From Centipeda felix (lineage in GTDB: Bacteria; Bacillota; Negativicutes; Selenomonadales; Selenomonadaceae), in the NCBI RefSeq assembly GCF_900186465.1, contig NZ_LT891959.1, forward strand, positions 1 through 64,000: a DNA stretch of 64,000 nt. Reading direction: 5' to 3'. The first letter of the stretch is position 1. Every line of letters begins with the position of its first letter. Both the position numbers and the translations under genes were made by a program. Below are positions 54,049 to 63,941 of the stretch, piece by piece. Under the pieces are notes generated by a model, which was not told where the DNA came from, ran no database searches, and was given only the letters and a program-made list of their open reading frames with translations.

Positions 54049-55701
54049 ATGAGAAGCGATGTTGTAAAAAAAGGAGCGACGCGCTGTGCGCATCGTTCAC
54101 TTTTTCATGCCAATGGATATGGAAAGGAAGATCTTGCAAAGCCACTGATTGGTGTCTGCAATTCATTCAACGAGATTATTCCCGGTCATTTTCATCTCAA
54201 TACGATTGCGGAAGCCGTAAAACTCGGCGTGGCTGCAGCCGGCGGCACACCGATTGAATTTCCGTCCATCGGTGTGTGTGATGGAATTGCAATGGGGCAT
54301 ACAGGGATGAAATACTCCCTTGCCAGCCGTGAGCTGATCGCCGATTCGATAGAGGCCGTTACCATGGCATCCGGCTTTGATGGACTTGTTCTGATCCCAA
54401 ACTGCGACAAAGTTGTTCCGGGAATGTTGATGGCGGCAGCGCGTTTGAACATTCCAGCCATTTTGGTCAGCGGCGGACCGATGCTGGCAGGTCGCCATCA
54501 CGGGCGTAACATCAGTGTCAGTCAGGCATTCGAGGCCGCCGGCATGTTTGCCGCCGGCAAGATGGACGCAGAGGAAATGACGGCGATCGAGGAACATGCC
54601 TGTCCCAGCTGTGGCTCTTGCTCTGGGCTTTTTACCGCAAACACCATGAACTCTTTGACCGAGGTGCTCGGCATGGGGCTTCCCGGGAACGGGACAATAC
54701 CTGCACCGTATACCGGAGAACGTCGTCTGCTCGCCAAGATGGCAGGTACCATTATTCTCGATCTCGTTCGAAAGAATATTTGCCCGCGCGATATAATGAC
54801 ACGTGATGCATTCGAGAATGCCATCACCGTTGATATGGGGATTGGCGGATCGTCCAACACCGTCCTCCACCTTACGGCAATCGCACACGAAGCAGGTATT
54901 GAGCTTCCTACGCCTCTCTTTGATGAGATCAGCCGACGCACTCCGTACATTACGAAGTTGAGCCCTGCCGGTACACATCACATGCAGGATCTGAACGAGG
55001 CGGGAGGCATCTCTGCGGTGATGAAGGAACTGTCCAAGAAGAATTTGCTTCATCTGGACGCATTGACAGTGACGGGGACTGTACGCGAGCGGATTGCACA
55101 CGCAGAAGTCCTGGATCCCACGGTCATCCACAGCGTTGATCATCCCTATCGCACTGAGGGCGGTCTTGCCATACTGAGCGGTAATCTTGCACCGGACTAT
55201 GCTGTCGTGAAAGCATCTGCCGTGTCAGATGATATGCTTACCTATCGCGGATCGGCGAAATGCTTTAACTCCGAAGAAGAGGGAGTAAATGCCATCATGG
55301 AGGGGAAGATCCATGATGGTGATGTCGTTGTCATACGCTACGAGGGCCCAAAAGGCGGACCCGGGATGCAGGAAATGCTGAATCCAACTGCCGTGATTAC
55401 AGGCATGGGGCTCAAGGTTGGGCTCATCACTGACGGACGTTTCAGTGGTGCAAGTCAGGGTGCCTGTGTAGGGCATGTGTCTCCCGAAGCTATGTCAGGT
55501 GGTCCTATCGCACTGATCGAAGATGGGGATATGATTACCATCGACATTCCGAATCGCAGACTTGAACTCGAAGTCAGTGATGAAGAACTTGAAAAACGGC
55601 GTAAGAATTGGGTAAAACCAGAACAAAAAATCAAAACGGGATACCTTGCGCGTTATGCTAAGTTAACAACATCGGCCAACACCGGCGCAATTCTGCAGTG
55701 A
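54049..55701 (+). CDS. ilvD: dihydroxy-acid dehydratase
   Basis: IlvD dehydrates the dihydroxy acids that become the keto-acids of valine, leucine and isoleucine. It carries an iron-sulfur cluster. The 550-residue protein has the [20 protein letters not shown] region, [36 protein letters not shown] with a cluster cysteine, and [19 protein letters not shown] with further cysteines. It ends with [20 protein letters not shown]. The start follows GGGGGAGAA. No other ilv gene is near, which is unusual for a pathway often kept as an operon. Confidence 0.97.
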   Translation: MRSDVVKKGATRCAHRSLFHANGYGKEDLAKPLIGVCNSFNEIIPGHFHLNTIAEAVKLGVAAAGGTPIEFPSIGVCDGIAMGHTGMKYSLASRELIADSIEAVTMASGFDGLVLIPNCDKVVPGMLMAAARLNIPAILVSGGPMLAGRHHGRNISVSQAFEAAGMFAAGKMDAEEMTAIEEHACPSCGSCSGLFTANTMNSLTEVLGMGLPGNGTIPAPYTGERRLLAKMAGTIILDLVRKNICPRDIMTRDAFENAITVDMGIGGSSNTVLHLTAIAHEAGIELPTPLFDEISRRTPYITKLSPAGTHHMQDLNEAGGISAVMKELSKKNLLHLDALTVTGTVRERIAHAEVLDPTVIHSVDHPYRTEGGLAILSGNLAPDYAVVKASAVSDDMLTYRGSAKCFNSEEEGVNAIMEGKIHDGDVVVIRYEGPKGGPGMQEMLNPTAVITGMGLKVGLITDGRFSGASQGACVGHVSPEAMSGGPIALIEDGDMITIDIPNRRLELEVSDEELEKRRKNWVKPEQKIKTGYLARYAKLTTSANTGAILQ

Positions 55702-55711
55702 TTTTGATTCG

Positions 55712-55746
55712 ACCCATGGGAGATTCTCCTCCTATGGGTTGTTTTT
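55712..55746 (+). terminator. terminator after ilvD
   Basis: ACCCATGGGAG pairs with CTCCTATGGGT with one mismatch and is followed by TGTTTTT. Confidence 0.75.
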
Positions 55747-55767
55747 ATGATGCCGATTCGATATAAT
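55739..55767 (+). promoter_or_regulatory. promoter of trmL-murB-ribF
   Basis: TTGTTT at 55739-55744 and a perfect TATAAT at 55762-55767 are 17 bp apart. The -35 box overlaps the T-run of the ilvD terminator. Confidence 0.6.
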
Positions 55768-55808
55768 GTCGTTGCGTTGTTCAGGAAAAGAATGGAGAAG
55801 CGAACAAT

Positions 55809-56306
55809 ATGCATATTGTTCTCGTCGAGCCCGAGATCCCTGGAAATACCGGAAATATTGCACGGCTGTGCGCGGGGACAGGAATGGAGCTGCATCTGGT
55901 ACAGCCACTCGGATTTTCAACCGATGATAAGCACTTAAAGCGCGCCGGGCTCGATTATTGGCATCTTGTCCGCGTTCACTATCACGATTCCTTTGCGGCG
56001 CTCCACCAACAATATCATGAGCATACATTTTACTTCTGCAGTACAAAAGCGCGCCACAGCTACTGTGACATATCCTACAAAATAGACGATTTTCTCGTTT
56101 TTGGGAAGGAAAGTGCGGGACTGCCGGAGTCTTTATTGACAGATTACGAAGCCAATACTATCCGCATTCCGATGCGGGAAGAAGCACGCTCGTTAAATTT
56201 ATCCAATGCTGTTGCCGTCGTGGCGTTTGAAGCTCTGCGGCAGCATCGATTTGCCGACTTGCGTATATACGGAAACGGCTGCCACGGAAGGAGCACACAG
56301 ATATGA
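55809..56306 (+). CDS. trmL: tRNA (cytidine/uridine(34)-2'-O)-methyltransferase TrmL
   Basis: TrmL methylates the ribose at wobble position 34 of tRNA-Leu species using SAM. The 165-residue SPOUT protein has the trefoil knot features HIVLVEPEIPGNTGNIARLC at the start and FLVFGKESAGLPESLL. It ends with IPMREEARSLNLSNAVAVVA. Length matches the minimal dimeric family. Its stop overlaps the murB ATG (ATGA). Confidence 0.95.
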   Translation: MHIVLVEPEIPGNTGNIARLCAGTGMELHLVQPLGFSTDDKHLKRAGLDYWHLVRVHYHDSFAALHQQYHEHTFYFCSTKARHSYCDISYKIDDFLVFGKESAGLPESLLTDYEANTIRIPMREEARSLNLSNAVAVVAFEALRQHRFADLRIYGNGCHGRSTQI

Positions 56307-57214
56307 ATGAAGCATTCATTCATTCCTGTTATCAGGAGTTTGAACGGACAAGACTCTTTGAAAACGCTCCCATGCGCTTCCATACAACGTTTCGTATCGG
56401 CGGACCTGCGGATCTTCTATTTTATCCGCATAACACAGAAGAAGTGCGCGCGATTATACAGAAAGCGAAACACTATGATATTCCGGTCACCGTACTTGGC
56501 AATGGGTCCAATCTGCTGATCCGAGACGGCGGTATACGAGGCCTGGTGATTCGTTTTAGTCGTCAGATGTCAGCTATCACGCAGGAGGGGACAACGCTTA
56601 TTGTCTGCTCTGGAGCTCTTCTGAAAGATATTGCATCATTTGCACAAAAGAAGGGCCTCTCTGGCTTGGAGTTTGCTTGTGGGATACCAGGAAGTATCGG
56701 CGGTGCTATCTTTATGAATGCAGGCGCCTACGACGGTGAAGTGAAATCTGTCGTCATGGCAGTCAAGACCATTTCACCAGATGGAGAGGTACGGCGGTAT
56801 TCTGCGGATGAGCTGGACTTCGGCTATCGTCACAGTGTTTTTCACACGAATAATGAGGCGATTTGCGAAGCCCACCTGTGTCTTCGTACGGATGATCCAT
56901 CGTCTATCTTGGAGAGAATGTCTGACCTCAATCAGCGTCGTGAAAGTAAACAGCCGCTTTCCTATCCCAGCGCCGGCAGTACGTTTAAACGACCGCCCGG
57001 ATATTTTGCCGGCACGCTGATTGACCAGACAGGCCTTAAGGGGCTTACATACGGGGGGGCACAGGTCTCACAGAAACATGCCGGCTTTATTATCAATATA
57101 GGCGGTGCGACAGCGCGTGATGTACAGCAGCTCATACACTCTGTACAGAATCGTGTATATGCTAAGCATCACGTAAGACTGTTTCCGGAGCTTCGCATCA
57201 TTGGAGAACCATAA
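56303..57214 (+). CDS. murB: UDP-N-acetylenolpyruvoylglucosamine reductase
   Basis: MurB is the FAD enzyme that makes UDP-MurNAc for peptidoglycan. The 303-residue protein is the type II form. It has TTFRIGGPADLLFYPHNTEE, the FAD motif VTVLGNGSNLLIRDGGIRGL, and EFACGIPGSIGGAIFMNAGA. YPSAGSTFKRPPGYFAGTLI carries the catalytic serine, and AQVSQKHAGFIINIGGATA is near the end. It is translated in overlap with trmL and followed by ribF. Confidence 0.97.
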   Translation: MNEAFIHSCYQEFERTRLFENAPMRFHTTFRIGGPADLLFYPHNTEEVRAIIQKAKHYDIPVTVLGNGSNLLIRDGGIRGLVIRFSRQMSAITQEGTTLIVCSGALLKDIASFAQKKGLSGLEFACGIPGSIGGAIFMNAGAYDGEVKSVVMAVKTISPDGEVRRYSADELDFGYRHSVFHTNNEAICEAHLCLRTDDPSSILERMSDLNQRRESKQPLSYPSAGSTFKRPPGYFAGTLIDQTGLKGLTYGGAQVSQKHAGFIINIGGATARDVQQLIHSVQNRVYAKHHVRLFPELRIIGEP

Positions 57215-57231
57215 GGAGAATGTTTTCCCCC

Positions 57232-58191
57232 ATGAAAACATACCATCAGCTGGTTGATTTTGCGTCAAAATACAAAAATATCGTCGTTGCACTTGGCATG
57301 TTTGACGGACTGCATATCGGACACCAAAAGATCATCCGCACAGCAGCTGAACAGGCAAGCAGGATTCATGGCACTACGTTTGTTTTTTCCTTTACGAATC
57401 ATCCGCGGACCATCGTTGATTCCTTGGGAGCCCCACGCCGCATCAGCAGCGAACAGGTAAGTCTGCGGATTCTGCGAAATTTGGGTGTCGATGTCTTGGT
57501 TGAAATTCCTTTCACACATGATTTTGCTGACACGTCGCCCGAGGAATTTATTCACCTGCTGTACCGCCATTTTTCACCGCGATACATTGTTGTCGGTGAA
57601 AACTATACGTTTGGAAAAAAAGGTGCAGGAACACCACAGCTCCTGCACGATATGGGAAAACGGTATACCATAGAGACCATTGTGTGTTCATCCGTTTTGT
57701 ACGATGGGGAACCAATCAGCAGTACGCGCATTCGGACCTATATCGAACAGGGGGATATAACGCACGTAAATGAGCTTCTTGGATACCCTTTTACGATGAT
57801 TGGGACGGTAATACACGGGCAGGCACGTGGACGGCTGCTTGGCTTTCCCACAGCCAATATTGCACTCCGCGAATCCTATGAGATTCTGCCGAACGGCGTA
57901 TACGCGGTAACGGTTGTATATCATCACCGTATCTATTCAGCCGTTGCCAATATAGGAAATAATCCAACGTTTGGGCTATGTGATCGGCGCATGGAAGTTC
58001 ACATTATGGACTTTGACGGAGATCTTTACGGAAAGAAGATTCTTGTATCGTTTCATAAAAGGATACGGAGTGAGACGCGATTTGATTCCGTTGAGGCGCT
58101 TATTTCACAAATTAAATCTGATAAAGAATGCGCGGAATGCGTATTTCAGAAAACTTTTCATTTACAAGAAAAAATTTCTATGGTAATATGA
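57232..58191 (+). CDS. ribF: bifunctional riboflavin kinase / FAD synthetase
   Basis: RibF turns riboflavin into FMN and then FAD, cofactor of MurB just upstream. The 319-residue protein has the nucleotidyl-transfer motif GMFDGLHIGHQKIIRTA and ISSTRIRTYIEQGDI in the N-terminal half. The C-terminal flavokinase domain has GRLLGFPTANIALRE and NGVYAVTVVYHHRIY. The start is uncertain: ATG 57220 has AAGGAG only 1 nt away, while ATG 57232 has it 13 nt away and gives the usual N-terminus length. Confidence 0.94.
   Translation: MKTYHQLVDFASKYKNIVVALGMFDGLHIGHQKIIRTAAEQASRIHGTTFVFSFTNHPRTIVDSLGAPRRISSEQVSLRILRNLGVDVLVEIPFTHDFADTSPEEFIHLLYRHFSPRYIVVGENYTFGKKGAGTPQLLHDMGKRYTIETIVCSSVLYDGEPISSTRIRTYIEQGDITHVNELLGYPFTMIGTVIHGQARGRLLGFPTANIALRESYEILPNGVYAVTVVYHHRIYSAVANIGNNPTFGLCDRRMEVHIMDFDGDLYGKKILVSFHKRIRSETRFDSVEALISQIKSDKECAECVFQKTFHLQEKISMVI
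58161..58189 (+). promoter_or_regulatory. promoter of rpsO
   Basis: TTTACA at 58161-58166 and TAATAT at 58184-58189, preceded by TGG, are 17 bp apart, inside the end of ribF. The leader is about 85 nt and may hold the S15 autoregulatory site, which I cannot define. Confidence 0.5.
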
Positions 58192-58278
58192 ATAACGCAG
58201 TTGTATCCATGACTCAGATAGCGAGTAATCCGACGTTTTCTTGGTTATTGGTTATTTATTTTATGAGGAGGATTTTTT

Positions 58279-58545
58279 ATGATCACACAGGAACAGAAGC
58301 AAGACATTATCAAGAAATATGCAGTGCACGAGGGGGATACGGGCTCTCCTGAAGTACAGATCGCTGTTTTAACTGCCCGCATTCAGTATCTCACTGAGCA
58401 TCTGAAAGAGCATAAGAAGGATCATCATTCACGCCGTGGTCTACTGAAGATGGTCGGACATCGTCGTCGTCTTCTTGGATATCTCTATCAGACGGATATT
58501 GAGCGGTATCGCTCCATCATCACGAAACTTAATCTTCGCAAGTAA
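58279..58545 (+). CDS. rpsO: 30S ribosomal protein S15
   Basis: S15 is a primary 16S rRNA-binding protein of the small subunit. The 88-residue protein has full normal length, with [20 protein letters not shown], the rRNA-contact segment [20 protein letters not shown] and the end [12 protein letters not shown]. The start follows a strong GAGGAGG site. It pairs with pnp as in most bacteria. A terminator separates the two. Confidence 0.98.
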   Translation: MITQEQKQDIIKKYAVHEGDTGSPEVQIAVLTARIQYLTEHLKEHKKDHHSRRGLLKMVGHRRRLLGYLYQTDIERYRSIITKLNLRK

Positions 58546-58567
58546 CTTCTTAGCGGAGCAAAAATAC

Positions 58568-58594
58568 AGGACGGGGGATTCCCGTCCTTTTTTA
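58568..58594 (+). terminator. terminator between rpsO and pnp
   Basis: AGGACGGG, loop GGATT, CCCGTCCT, followed by a run of T. Confidence 0.87.
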
Positions 58595-58671
58595 TTGTGA
58601 AAACAAGGATTCTGCAATGTTTTGTCGAATGGATTAACTGTACGCGTATGTGAGAATCCGAGGAGGGTACT

Positions 58672-60741
58672 ATGCAGAGTTTCGAGATCGACCTGGGCGG
58701 ACGTAAACTGACGGTCGAACATGGAAAAATGGCGAAGCAGGCAAACGGTGCTGTTTTAGTTCGATATGGTGATACGGTTGTATTAGTAACAGCCACAGCA
58801 TCAAAAGCACCAAGGGAAGGTGTTGATTTTTTCCCATTAACCGTAGACTACGAAGAAAAAATGTATGCCGCAGGAAAGATTCCCGGTGGCTTTATCAAGC
58901 GGGAAGGACGTCCCAGCAGCGATGCTGTCCTTTGTGCGCGTTTGATTGACCGTCCCATCCGTCCGCTGTTTCCGGATGGATTTCGCAATGACGTACAGAT
59001 TGTAGCCACGGTTCTTTCCGTGGAACAGGACAATCCTCCTGAAATCGCAGCGATGTTCGGAGCCTCCTGTGCTCTGACGGTGTCTGACATCCCCTTTATG
59101 GGGCCGATTGCCGGGGTACGTGTTGGTTATATCAATGGTGAATTTGTCATCAATCCGACAGAGGAGCAGCGCGCTGACTCTGACTTGAACTTAACCGTCG
59201 CGGGTTCATACGATGCTGTCATGATGGTAGAAGCCGGAGCAAATGAGCTGTCGGAAGAAATCGTTTTGGATGCTATCCTTTTTGGACATGCAGAGATCCG
59301 GCGACTGGTCGAGTTCCAGCAGAACATACAACAGACCTGTGGGAAAGAGAAACAGATTCCTTCGGTATTCAAAGTATCCGAAGAACTCGAAGAAAAAGTG
59401 CGCTCCTATGCAGAAGCCCGTCTCGACACTGCAACACGAAACAGCGATAAACTTTCCCGTGATGCAGATATTTCTGCCATCAAGGAAGAGACCATAGCCC
59501 ATTTCGCTGAGGAATACCCGGATGCTGTGAAGGAAATTGCCCAGATCCTGTACCATATCGAGAAGGGAATCGTGCGCCATATGATTACGCACGAGAAGAT
59601 ACGTCCGGACGGGCGCGCCTTGGATGAAGTTCGTCCGGTCAGCTGCGAAGTAGGCATTCTGCCGCGTGTCCATGGCTCAGGCCTTTTCACAAGAGGTCAG
59701 ACGCAAGTGCTCACGGTAACGACATTGGGGGCTATTGGCGATGAGCAGATCATCGACGGACTTGGCCCTGAGACAACCAAACACTACCTGCATCATTATA
59801 ATTTCCCAGGCTACAGTGTTGGAGAAGCACGCCCCATGCGAAGTCCCGGACGCCGTGAGATCGGTCATGGAGCGTTGGCGGAACGCGCTCTTTTTCCGAT
59901 GATTCCATCGATTGAGGATTTCCCCTATACCATACGGCTGGTCTCAGAAATATTGGAATCCAATGGCTCCAGTTCGATGGGCAGCGTGTGTGGAAGCACA
60001 CTCTCCCTTATGTGTGCCGGTGTCCCCATTAAGCGTCCGGTCTCCGGCGTGGCGATGGGCTTGGTGCGCGATGGTGATGACTATTCCATCCTGACGGATA
60101 TACAGGGGATGGAAGATGCTCTCGGAGATATGGACTTTAAGGTGGCTGGCACATCGAAGGGGATTACAGCCATTCAGATGGATATTAAGATTGCCGGGAT
60201 CACGCGAGATATTCTTGCCTCAGCCCTTGAGCAGGCAAAGCAGGGAAGAGCCTTTATCCTCTCCAAAATGCTTGAGTGTATCGATAAGCCGGCAGAAGAG
60301 CTCTCGCCTTATGCACCGCGTGTAGAAACAATTAGCATCGACATTGAGAAAATACGCGATGTCATCGGTACCGGCGGCAAGGTCGTACGCAAAATCATCG
60401 ATGAGACTGGGGTAGATATCGACATCCATGAAGATGGGAATATCTTTATTACATCTCCCAACACAGAGGCCATGAATCTCGCACGCAAGATGATTGAGGA
60501 TATCGTCCGTGAAGTACAGGTGGGAGAGGTATACACCGGTCGTGTGACGCGTTTCTTGAAGTTTGGGGCATTTGTCGAACTCCTCCCTGGAAAGGAAGGC
60601 CTCTGTCATATTTCTCAGCTTGCCAAGCACCGCGTTGAAAACATTGAGGATGTTGTTCATATTGGCGATCAACTTGAAGTCAAGGTCGTCGAAATCGATG
60701 AAAAAGGGCGTATCAACGTCAGTCACAAGGTACTGCTCTAA
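58672..60741 (+). CDS. pnp: polynucleotide phosphorylase
   Basis: PNPase is the phosphate-dependent 3'-5' exoribonuclease of RNA turnover. The 689-residue protein has two RNase PH domains: the first with [20 protein letters not shown] and [20 protein letters not shown], the second from about residue 310 with [15 protein letters not shown] and the metal site in [23 protein letters not shown] domain ([20 protein letters not shown]) and an S1 domain ([20 protein letters not shown]) follow. Its stop shares a base with the next start (TAATG). Confidence 0.98.
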   Translation: MQSFEIDLGGRKLTVEHGKMAKQANGAVLVRYGDTVVLVTATASKAPREGVDFFPLTVDYEEKMYAAGKIPGGFIKREGRPSSDAVLCARLIDRPIRPLFPDGFRNDVQIVATVLSVEQDNPPEIAAMFGASCALTVSDIPFMGPIAGVRVGYINGEFVINPTEEQRADSDLNLTVAGSYDAVMMVEAGANELSEEIVLDAILFGHAEIRRLVEFQQNIQQTCGKEKQIPSVFKVSEELEEKVRSYAEARLDTATRNSDKLSRDADISAIKEETIAHFAEEYPDAVKEIAQILYHIEKGIVRHMITHEKIRPDGRALDEVRPVSCEVGILPRVHGSGLFTRGQTQVLTVTTLGAIGDEQIIDGLGPETTKHYLHHYNFPGYSVGEARPMRSPGRREIGHGALAERALFPMIPSIEDFPYTIRLVSEILESNGSSSMGSVCGSTLSLMCAGVPIKRPVSGVAMGLVRDGDDYSILTDIQGMEDALGDMDFKVAGTSKGITAIQMDIKIAGITRDILASALEQAKQGRAFILSKMLECIDKPAEELSPYAPRVETISIDIEKIRDVIGTGGKVVRKIIDETGVDIDIHEDGNIFITSPNTEAMNLARKMIEDIVREVQVGEVYTGRVTRFLKFGAFVELLPGKEGLCHISQLAKHRVENIEDVVHIGDQLEVKVVEIDEKGRINVSHKVLL

Positions 60742-61310
60742 TGCTTCAAGTTTACACCGGAAACGGTAAGGGGAAGACGACCGCTGCAATTGGATTGGCA
60801 ATTCGTTCTTTAGGGGCTGGGCATCGTGTATACATGATGCAGTTTATGAAAAGCCTTGCATACGCAGAGCAGCATATTCTAAAGGACTTAGCGAATATGA
60901 TGCTGGAGACAACGGGAAAGCCCTTCTTTATTGCTGAGGAAGGGATGGTGGACGAAAAGACGAGGCTTGCTTTTGGGGATGATCTCGTCATTTTTCCACA
61001 CGGACAACCACCACATGACTATCTTGCTATGATGGTTGACGGCATGGAGCATGTCACCGAACTCCTGCGCAAACAGGTCTTTGATCTCGTCATTTTGGAT
61101 GAGATCAATGTGGCACTCTCGTTTGGACTGATTCAGCGAGAGCAAATGGAAGCACTGTTGGATATTGTTCCTGTGGAGACAGAGGTCGTCTGCACGGGGC
61201 GAAATGCTCCTTCATGGCTTCAGGATCGGGCAGATCTGATCACCAATATGGAAGAGGTGCGGCACTACTACCGACATGGTGTTGACGCGCGTAAGGGAAT
61301 TGAAAACTAG
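60741..61310 (+). CDS. CobA/CobO-family corrinoid adenosyltransferase, copy 2
   Basis: The 189-residue paralogue of the gene at 53338 starts LQVYTGNGKGKTTAAIGLAI and has VYMMQFMKSLAYAEQHILKD, LVILDEINVALSFGLIQREQ and VVCTGRNAPSWLQDRADLIT. It ends HGVDARKGIEN. It differs from copy 1 by a longer middle segment (about residues 55-95, including FPHGQPPHDYLAMMVDG). It is coupled to pnp and lies 14 bp before ahcY, so in this cluster it may serve corrinoid- or SAM-linked one-carbon metabolism. That role is inference. Confidence 0.9.
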   Translation: MLQVYTGNGKGKTTAAIGLAIRSLGAGHRVYMMQFMKSLAYAEQHILKDLANMMLETTGKPFFIAEEGMVDEKTRLAFGDDLVIFPHGQPPHDYLAMMVDGMEHVTELLRKQVFDLVILDEINVALSFGLIQREQMEALLDIVPVETEVVCTGRNAPSWLQDRADLITNMEEVRHYYRHGVDARKGIEN

Positions 61311-61324
61311 AGGAGATGAATGTA

Positions 61325-62566
61325 ATGACATCCATGATTCGTGATATTAAATTGGCACCGTCCGGTCATGCAAAAATTGACTGGGTAAAGCGCTTTATGC
61401 CTGTCATGGCGGCTGCAGATAAAGAGTATTCCGTGACGAAGCCGTTTGCAGGGATTAAGATGGTTATCACGCTGCACTTAGAGGCAAAGACGGCATACAT
61501 GGCCACGATCTTTAAGCATGCCGGAGCAGACGTTGCCGTGACGGGGAGCAACCCTCTGTCCACGCAGGATGACGTTGCTGCAGCGCTGGTTGAGGAAGGT
61601 ATCCACGTATTTGCATGGCATGGCTGTACCGATGAGGAGTATGCCGAATTCCTGAACAAGGCGCTCGATATACACCCGGATATTGTCATCGACGACGGCG
61701 GTGATTTGGTCGATATGCTTCATACCACACGGCGCGAACTGCTTCCGTCGCTGATTGGCGGATCAGAGGAAACCACGACGGGCGTTCATCGCCTTCATGC
61801 ATTGGCGCGACAGGGAAAACTTGAGTTCCCGATGATTGCTGCTAATGATGCATACTGCAAATACTTGTTTGACAACCGATATGGAACGGGGCAGTCCACT
61901 TGGGACGGCATCATGCGTACGACAAATTTGGTCATTGCTGGAAAGACTGTGGTCATCGCGGGTTACGGATGGTGCGGCAAAGGCGGTGCAATGCGTGCAC
62001 GCGGCCTAGGGGCAGACGTTATCATTACGGAAGTCGATCCAATCAAAGCAATTGAAGCCGTATTCGATGGATTCAGAGTCATGCCGATGGATGAGGCGGC
62101 AAAGGTTGGCGATATCTTCTTAACACTGACAGGCAATAAAGACATTCTTAGAAAGCATCACTTTGATGTGATGAAGGATGGCGCGATGATGGCAAATTCA
62201 GGTCATTTTGATGTTGAAATCAACATTCCGGAACTGACCGAAGCCTCTGTATCGAATGCTGTTGTGCGTGAAAATATCCGCGAATTTGTTCAGAAGGATG
62301 GTCGACGCCTCTACCTCTTGGCAGAAGGGCGCCTGGTCAACCTCGCAGCAGGGGATGGACACCCGGCAGAGATCATGGATCTTTCCTTCGGCGTTCAATT
62401 TTTCTCAGCCCTTCATTTGATTCGTCATGGACGGGAAATGGAAAAAGGCGTTCATCTCATGCCGGAGGAGATCAACGTGGAGATTGCAAATATCAAACTG
62501 AAATCGCTTGGTATCGCAATCGATGAACTCAGTGCAGACCAGAAGAGCTATCTTGGCCTGGCATAA
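61325..62566 (+). CDS. ahcY: adenosylhomocysteinase
   Basis: AhcY reversibly splits S-adenosylhomocysteine into adenosine and homocysteine, removing the product inhibitor of methylases. The 413-residue protein has AGIKMVITLHLEAKTAYMAT, GSNPLSTQDDVAAALVEEGI, and DDGGDLVDMLH with catalytic Asp residues. It also has AANDAYCKYLFDNRYGTGQS and the NAD motif VVIAGYGWCGKGGAMRARGL. It is the short form without the insert and the Tyr-rich tail of eukaryotic enzymes. ATG 61325 is preferred, as AGGAG directly abuts the ATG at 61316. Confidence 0.96.
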   Translation: MTSMIRDIKLAPSGHAKIDWVKRFMPVMAAADKEYSVTKPFAGIKMVITLHLEAKTAYMATIFKHAGADVAVTGSNPLSTQDDVAAALVEEGIHVFAWHGCTDEEYAEFLNKALDIHPDIVIDDGGDLVDMLHTTRRELLPSLIGGSEETTTGVHRLHALARQGKLEFPMIAANDAYCKYLFDNRYGTGQSTWDGIMRTTNLVIAGKTVVIAGYGWCGKGGAMRARGLGADVIITEVDPIKAIEAVFDGFRVMPMDEAAKVGDIFLTLTGNKDILRKHHFDVMKDGAMMANSGHFDVEINIPELTEASVSNAVVRENIREFVQKDGRRLYLLAEGRLVNLAAGDGHPAEIMDLSFGVQFFSALHLIRHGREMEKGVHLMPEEINVEIANIKLKSLGIAIDELSADQKSYLGLA

Positions 62567-62577
62567 GGAGATATACC

Positions 62578-63855
62578 TTGAATACGCTGATTCAGAATGT
62601 AACGGCACTTCTCCCGGATGGGACAACGGATGTTGTCAATATTGCCGTCGCCAACGATGAAATCTTTTCTGTCGGTGATGTTCCTGATGACTTCAGCGTA
62701 CAGAAAGTGATCGATGGAACGAAACACTTTGCCGTTCCAGGATTTGTCAATGCCCATACACATGCTTCGATGACACTGCTCCGCAGTTACGCAGATGACA
62801 TGAAGCTAATGGACTGGCTGCAGCAGATGATATGGCCAATAGAGGCGAAGCTTTGCTCAGATGATATATACTGGGGCGCGATGCTTGCTGCTGTCGAGAT
62901 GATTCGCAGCGGAACAACGACGTTTGCCGATATGTATGGTCCGGATATGGAACGTGTTGCTGAAGTCGTTGAGATTTCCGGCTTGCGCGGCGTACTATCC
63001 AGAGGGCTCATCGGGCTTGCTCCCGATGCTGAGCAAAAACTCGATGAAAACGCGCATCTCTACGAAAATTTTCACGGCACAGCAGATGGACGCATCACGG
63101 TCATGTTTGGTCCTCATGCGCTTTATACATGTCCGCCGGACTATCTAAAAAAAGTTGCTGAAAAAGCACAGTCTCTCGGTGCTGAGGTTCACATCCACAT
63201 GTCAGAGACCATCGGAGAAGTTGAAGATTGCATGAAGAAATACGGGAAACGCCCGTTTGCCCATGTGGCTTCTACCGGTCTCTTTGAAAATGGAACACTG
63301 GCAGCACATTGTGTGCATTTGGATGATGAGGACATTGATATCATCAAAAAGTATCACATTCGTGTGGCACACAACCCGGGCAGCAATATGAAGCTGGCGA
63401 GTGGAACGGCACCTGTTCCACGGCTTCTAGTAGAGGGTGTCTGCGTTGCACTCGGCACAGATGGCGCATCCAGCAACAATAATCTGGATATGCTCGATGA
63501 GATCCAGCTGGCAGCGCTCCTTCATAAGGTAAATACATTAGATCCATTGGCTGTCCCGGCATTGACCGCCATAAAAATGGGGACGGAATATGGTGCTCAA
63601 GCACTCTCCCTTCCTCGCGTTGGAAAGCTTCAAAAGGGGTATAAAGCAGATATCGTGCTCTTCTCGATGCACGGTGCAGAGTGGACGCCATGTTATCATC
63701 CGGCTTCCCTTCTTGCCTATTCGGCAAAGTCCTCATCGATTGACACAGTGATGGTCAATGGCTCACTTCTGATGGAAAAGGGCGCTCTGACAACACTCGA
63801 TGAAGAGCGTATTCTCTATGAGGCGCAAAGGGTTGCAGATCGCCTGACAAAATAG
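62578..63855 (+). CDS. mtaD: 5-methylthioadenosine / S-adenosylhomocysteine deaminase
   Basis: MtaD-type amidohydrolases deaminate MTA and SAH to inosyl compounds with one metal. The 425-residue protein has the metal motif PGFVNAHTHASMTLLRSYAD, then LMDWLQQMIWPIEAKL, EVHIHMSETIGEVEDCMKKY, HCVHLDDEDIDIIKKY and LGTDGASSNNNLDMLDEIQL. TTG 62578 follows AAGGAGATATACC, the best ribosome site available. It is the third gene of the cobA-ahcY-deaminase set. Other amidohydrolases share the fold, but the neighbours support this substrate. Confidence 0.92.
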   Translation: MNTLIQNVTALLPDGTTDVVNIAVANDEIFSVGDVPDDFSVQKVIDGTKHFAVPGFVNAHTHASMTLLRSYADDMKLMDWLQQMIWPIEAKLCSDDIYWGAMLAAVEMIRSGTTTFADMYGPDMERVAEVVEISGLRGVLSRGLIGLAPDAEQKLDENAHLYENFHGTADGRITVMFGPHALYTCPPDYLKKVAEKAQSLGAEVHIHMSETIGEVEDCMKKYGKRPFAHVASTGLFENGTLAAHCVHLDDEDIDIIKKYHIRVAHNPGSNMKLASGTAPVPRLLVEGVCVALGTDGASSNNNLDMLDEIQLAALLHKVNTLDPLAVPALTAIKMGTEYGAQALSLPRVGKLQKGYKADIVLFSMHGAEWTPCYHPASLLAYSAKSSSIDTVMVNGSLLMEKGALTTLDEERILYEAQRVADRLTK

Positions 63856-63886
63856 TATACTGTTTCCCAGATCAATGGGGTATGCA

Positions 63887-63920
63887 TTATGCCTCCGTTC
63901 TGTCAAGAACGGAGGCATAA
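63887..63920 (+). terminator. hairpin after the deaminase gene
   Basis: TTATGCCTCCGTTCT (63887-63901) pairs with AGAACGGAGGCATAA (63906-63920). No T-run follows, so it may be a processing or partial stop site. Confidence 0.55.
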
Positions 63921-63941
63921 TATGATATGGGGGGATTCTTT

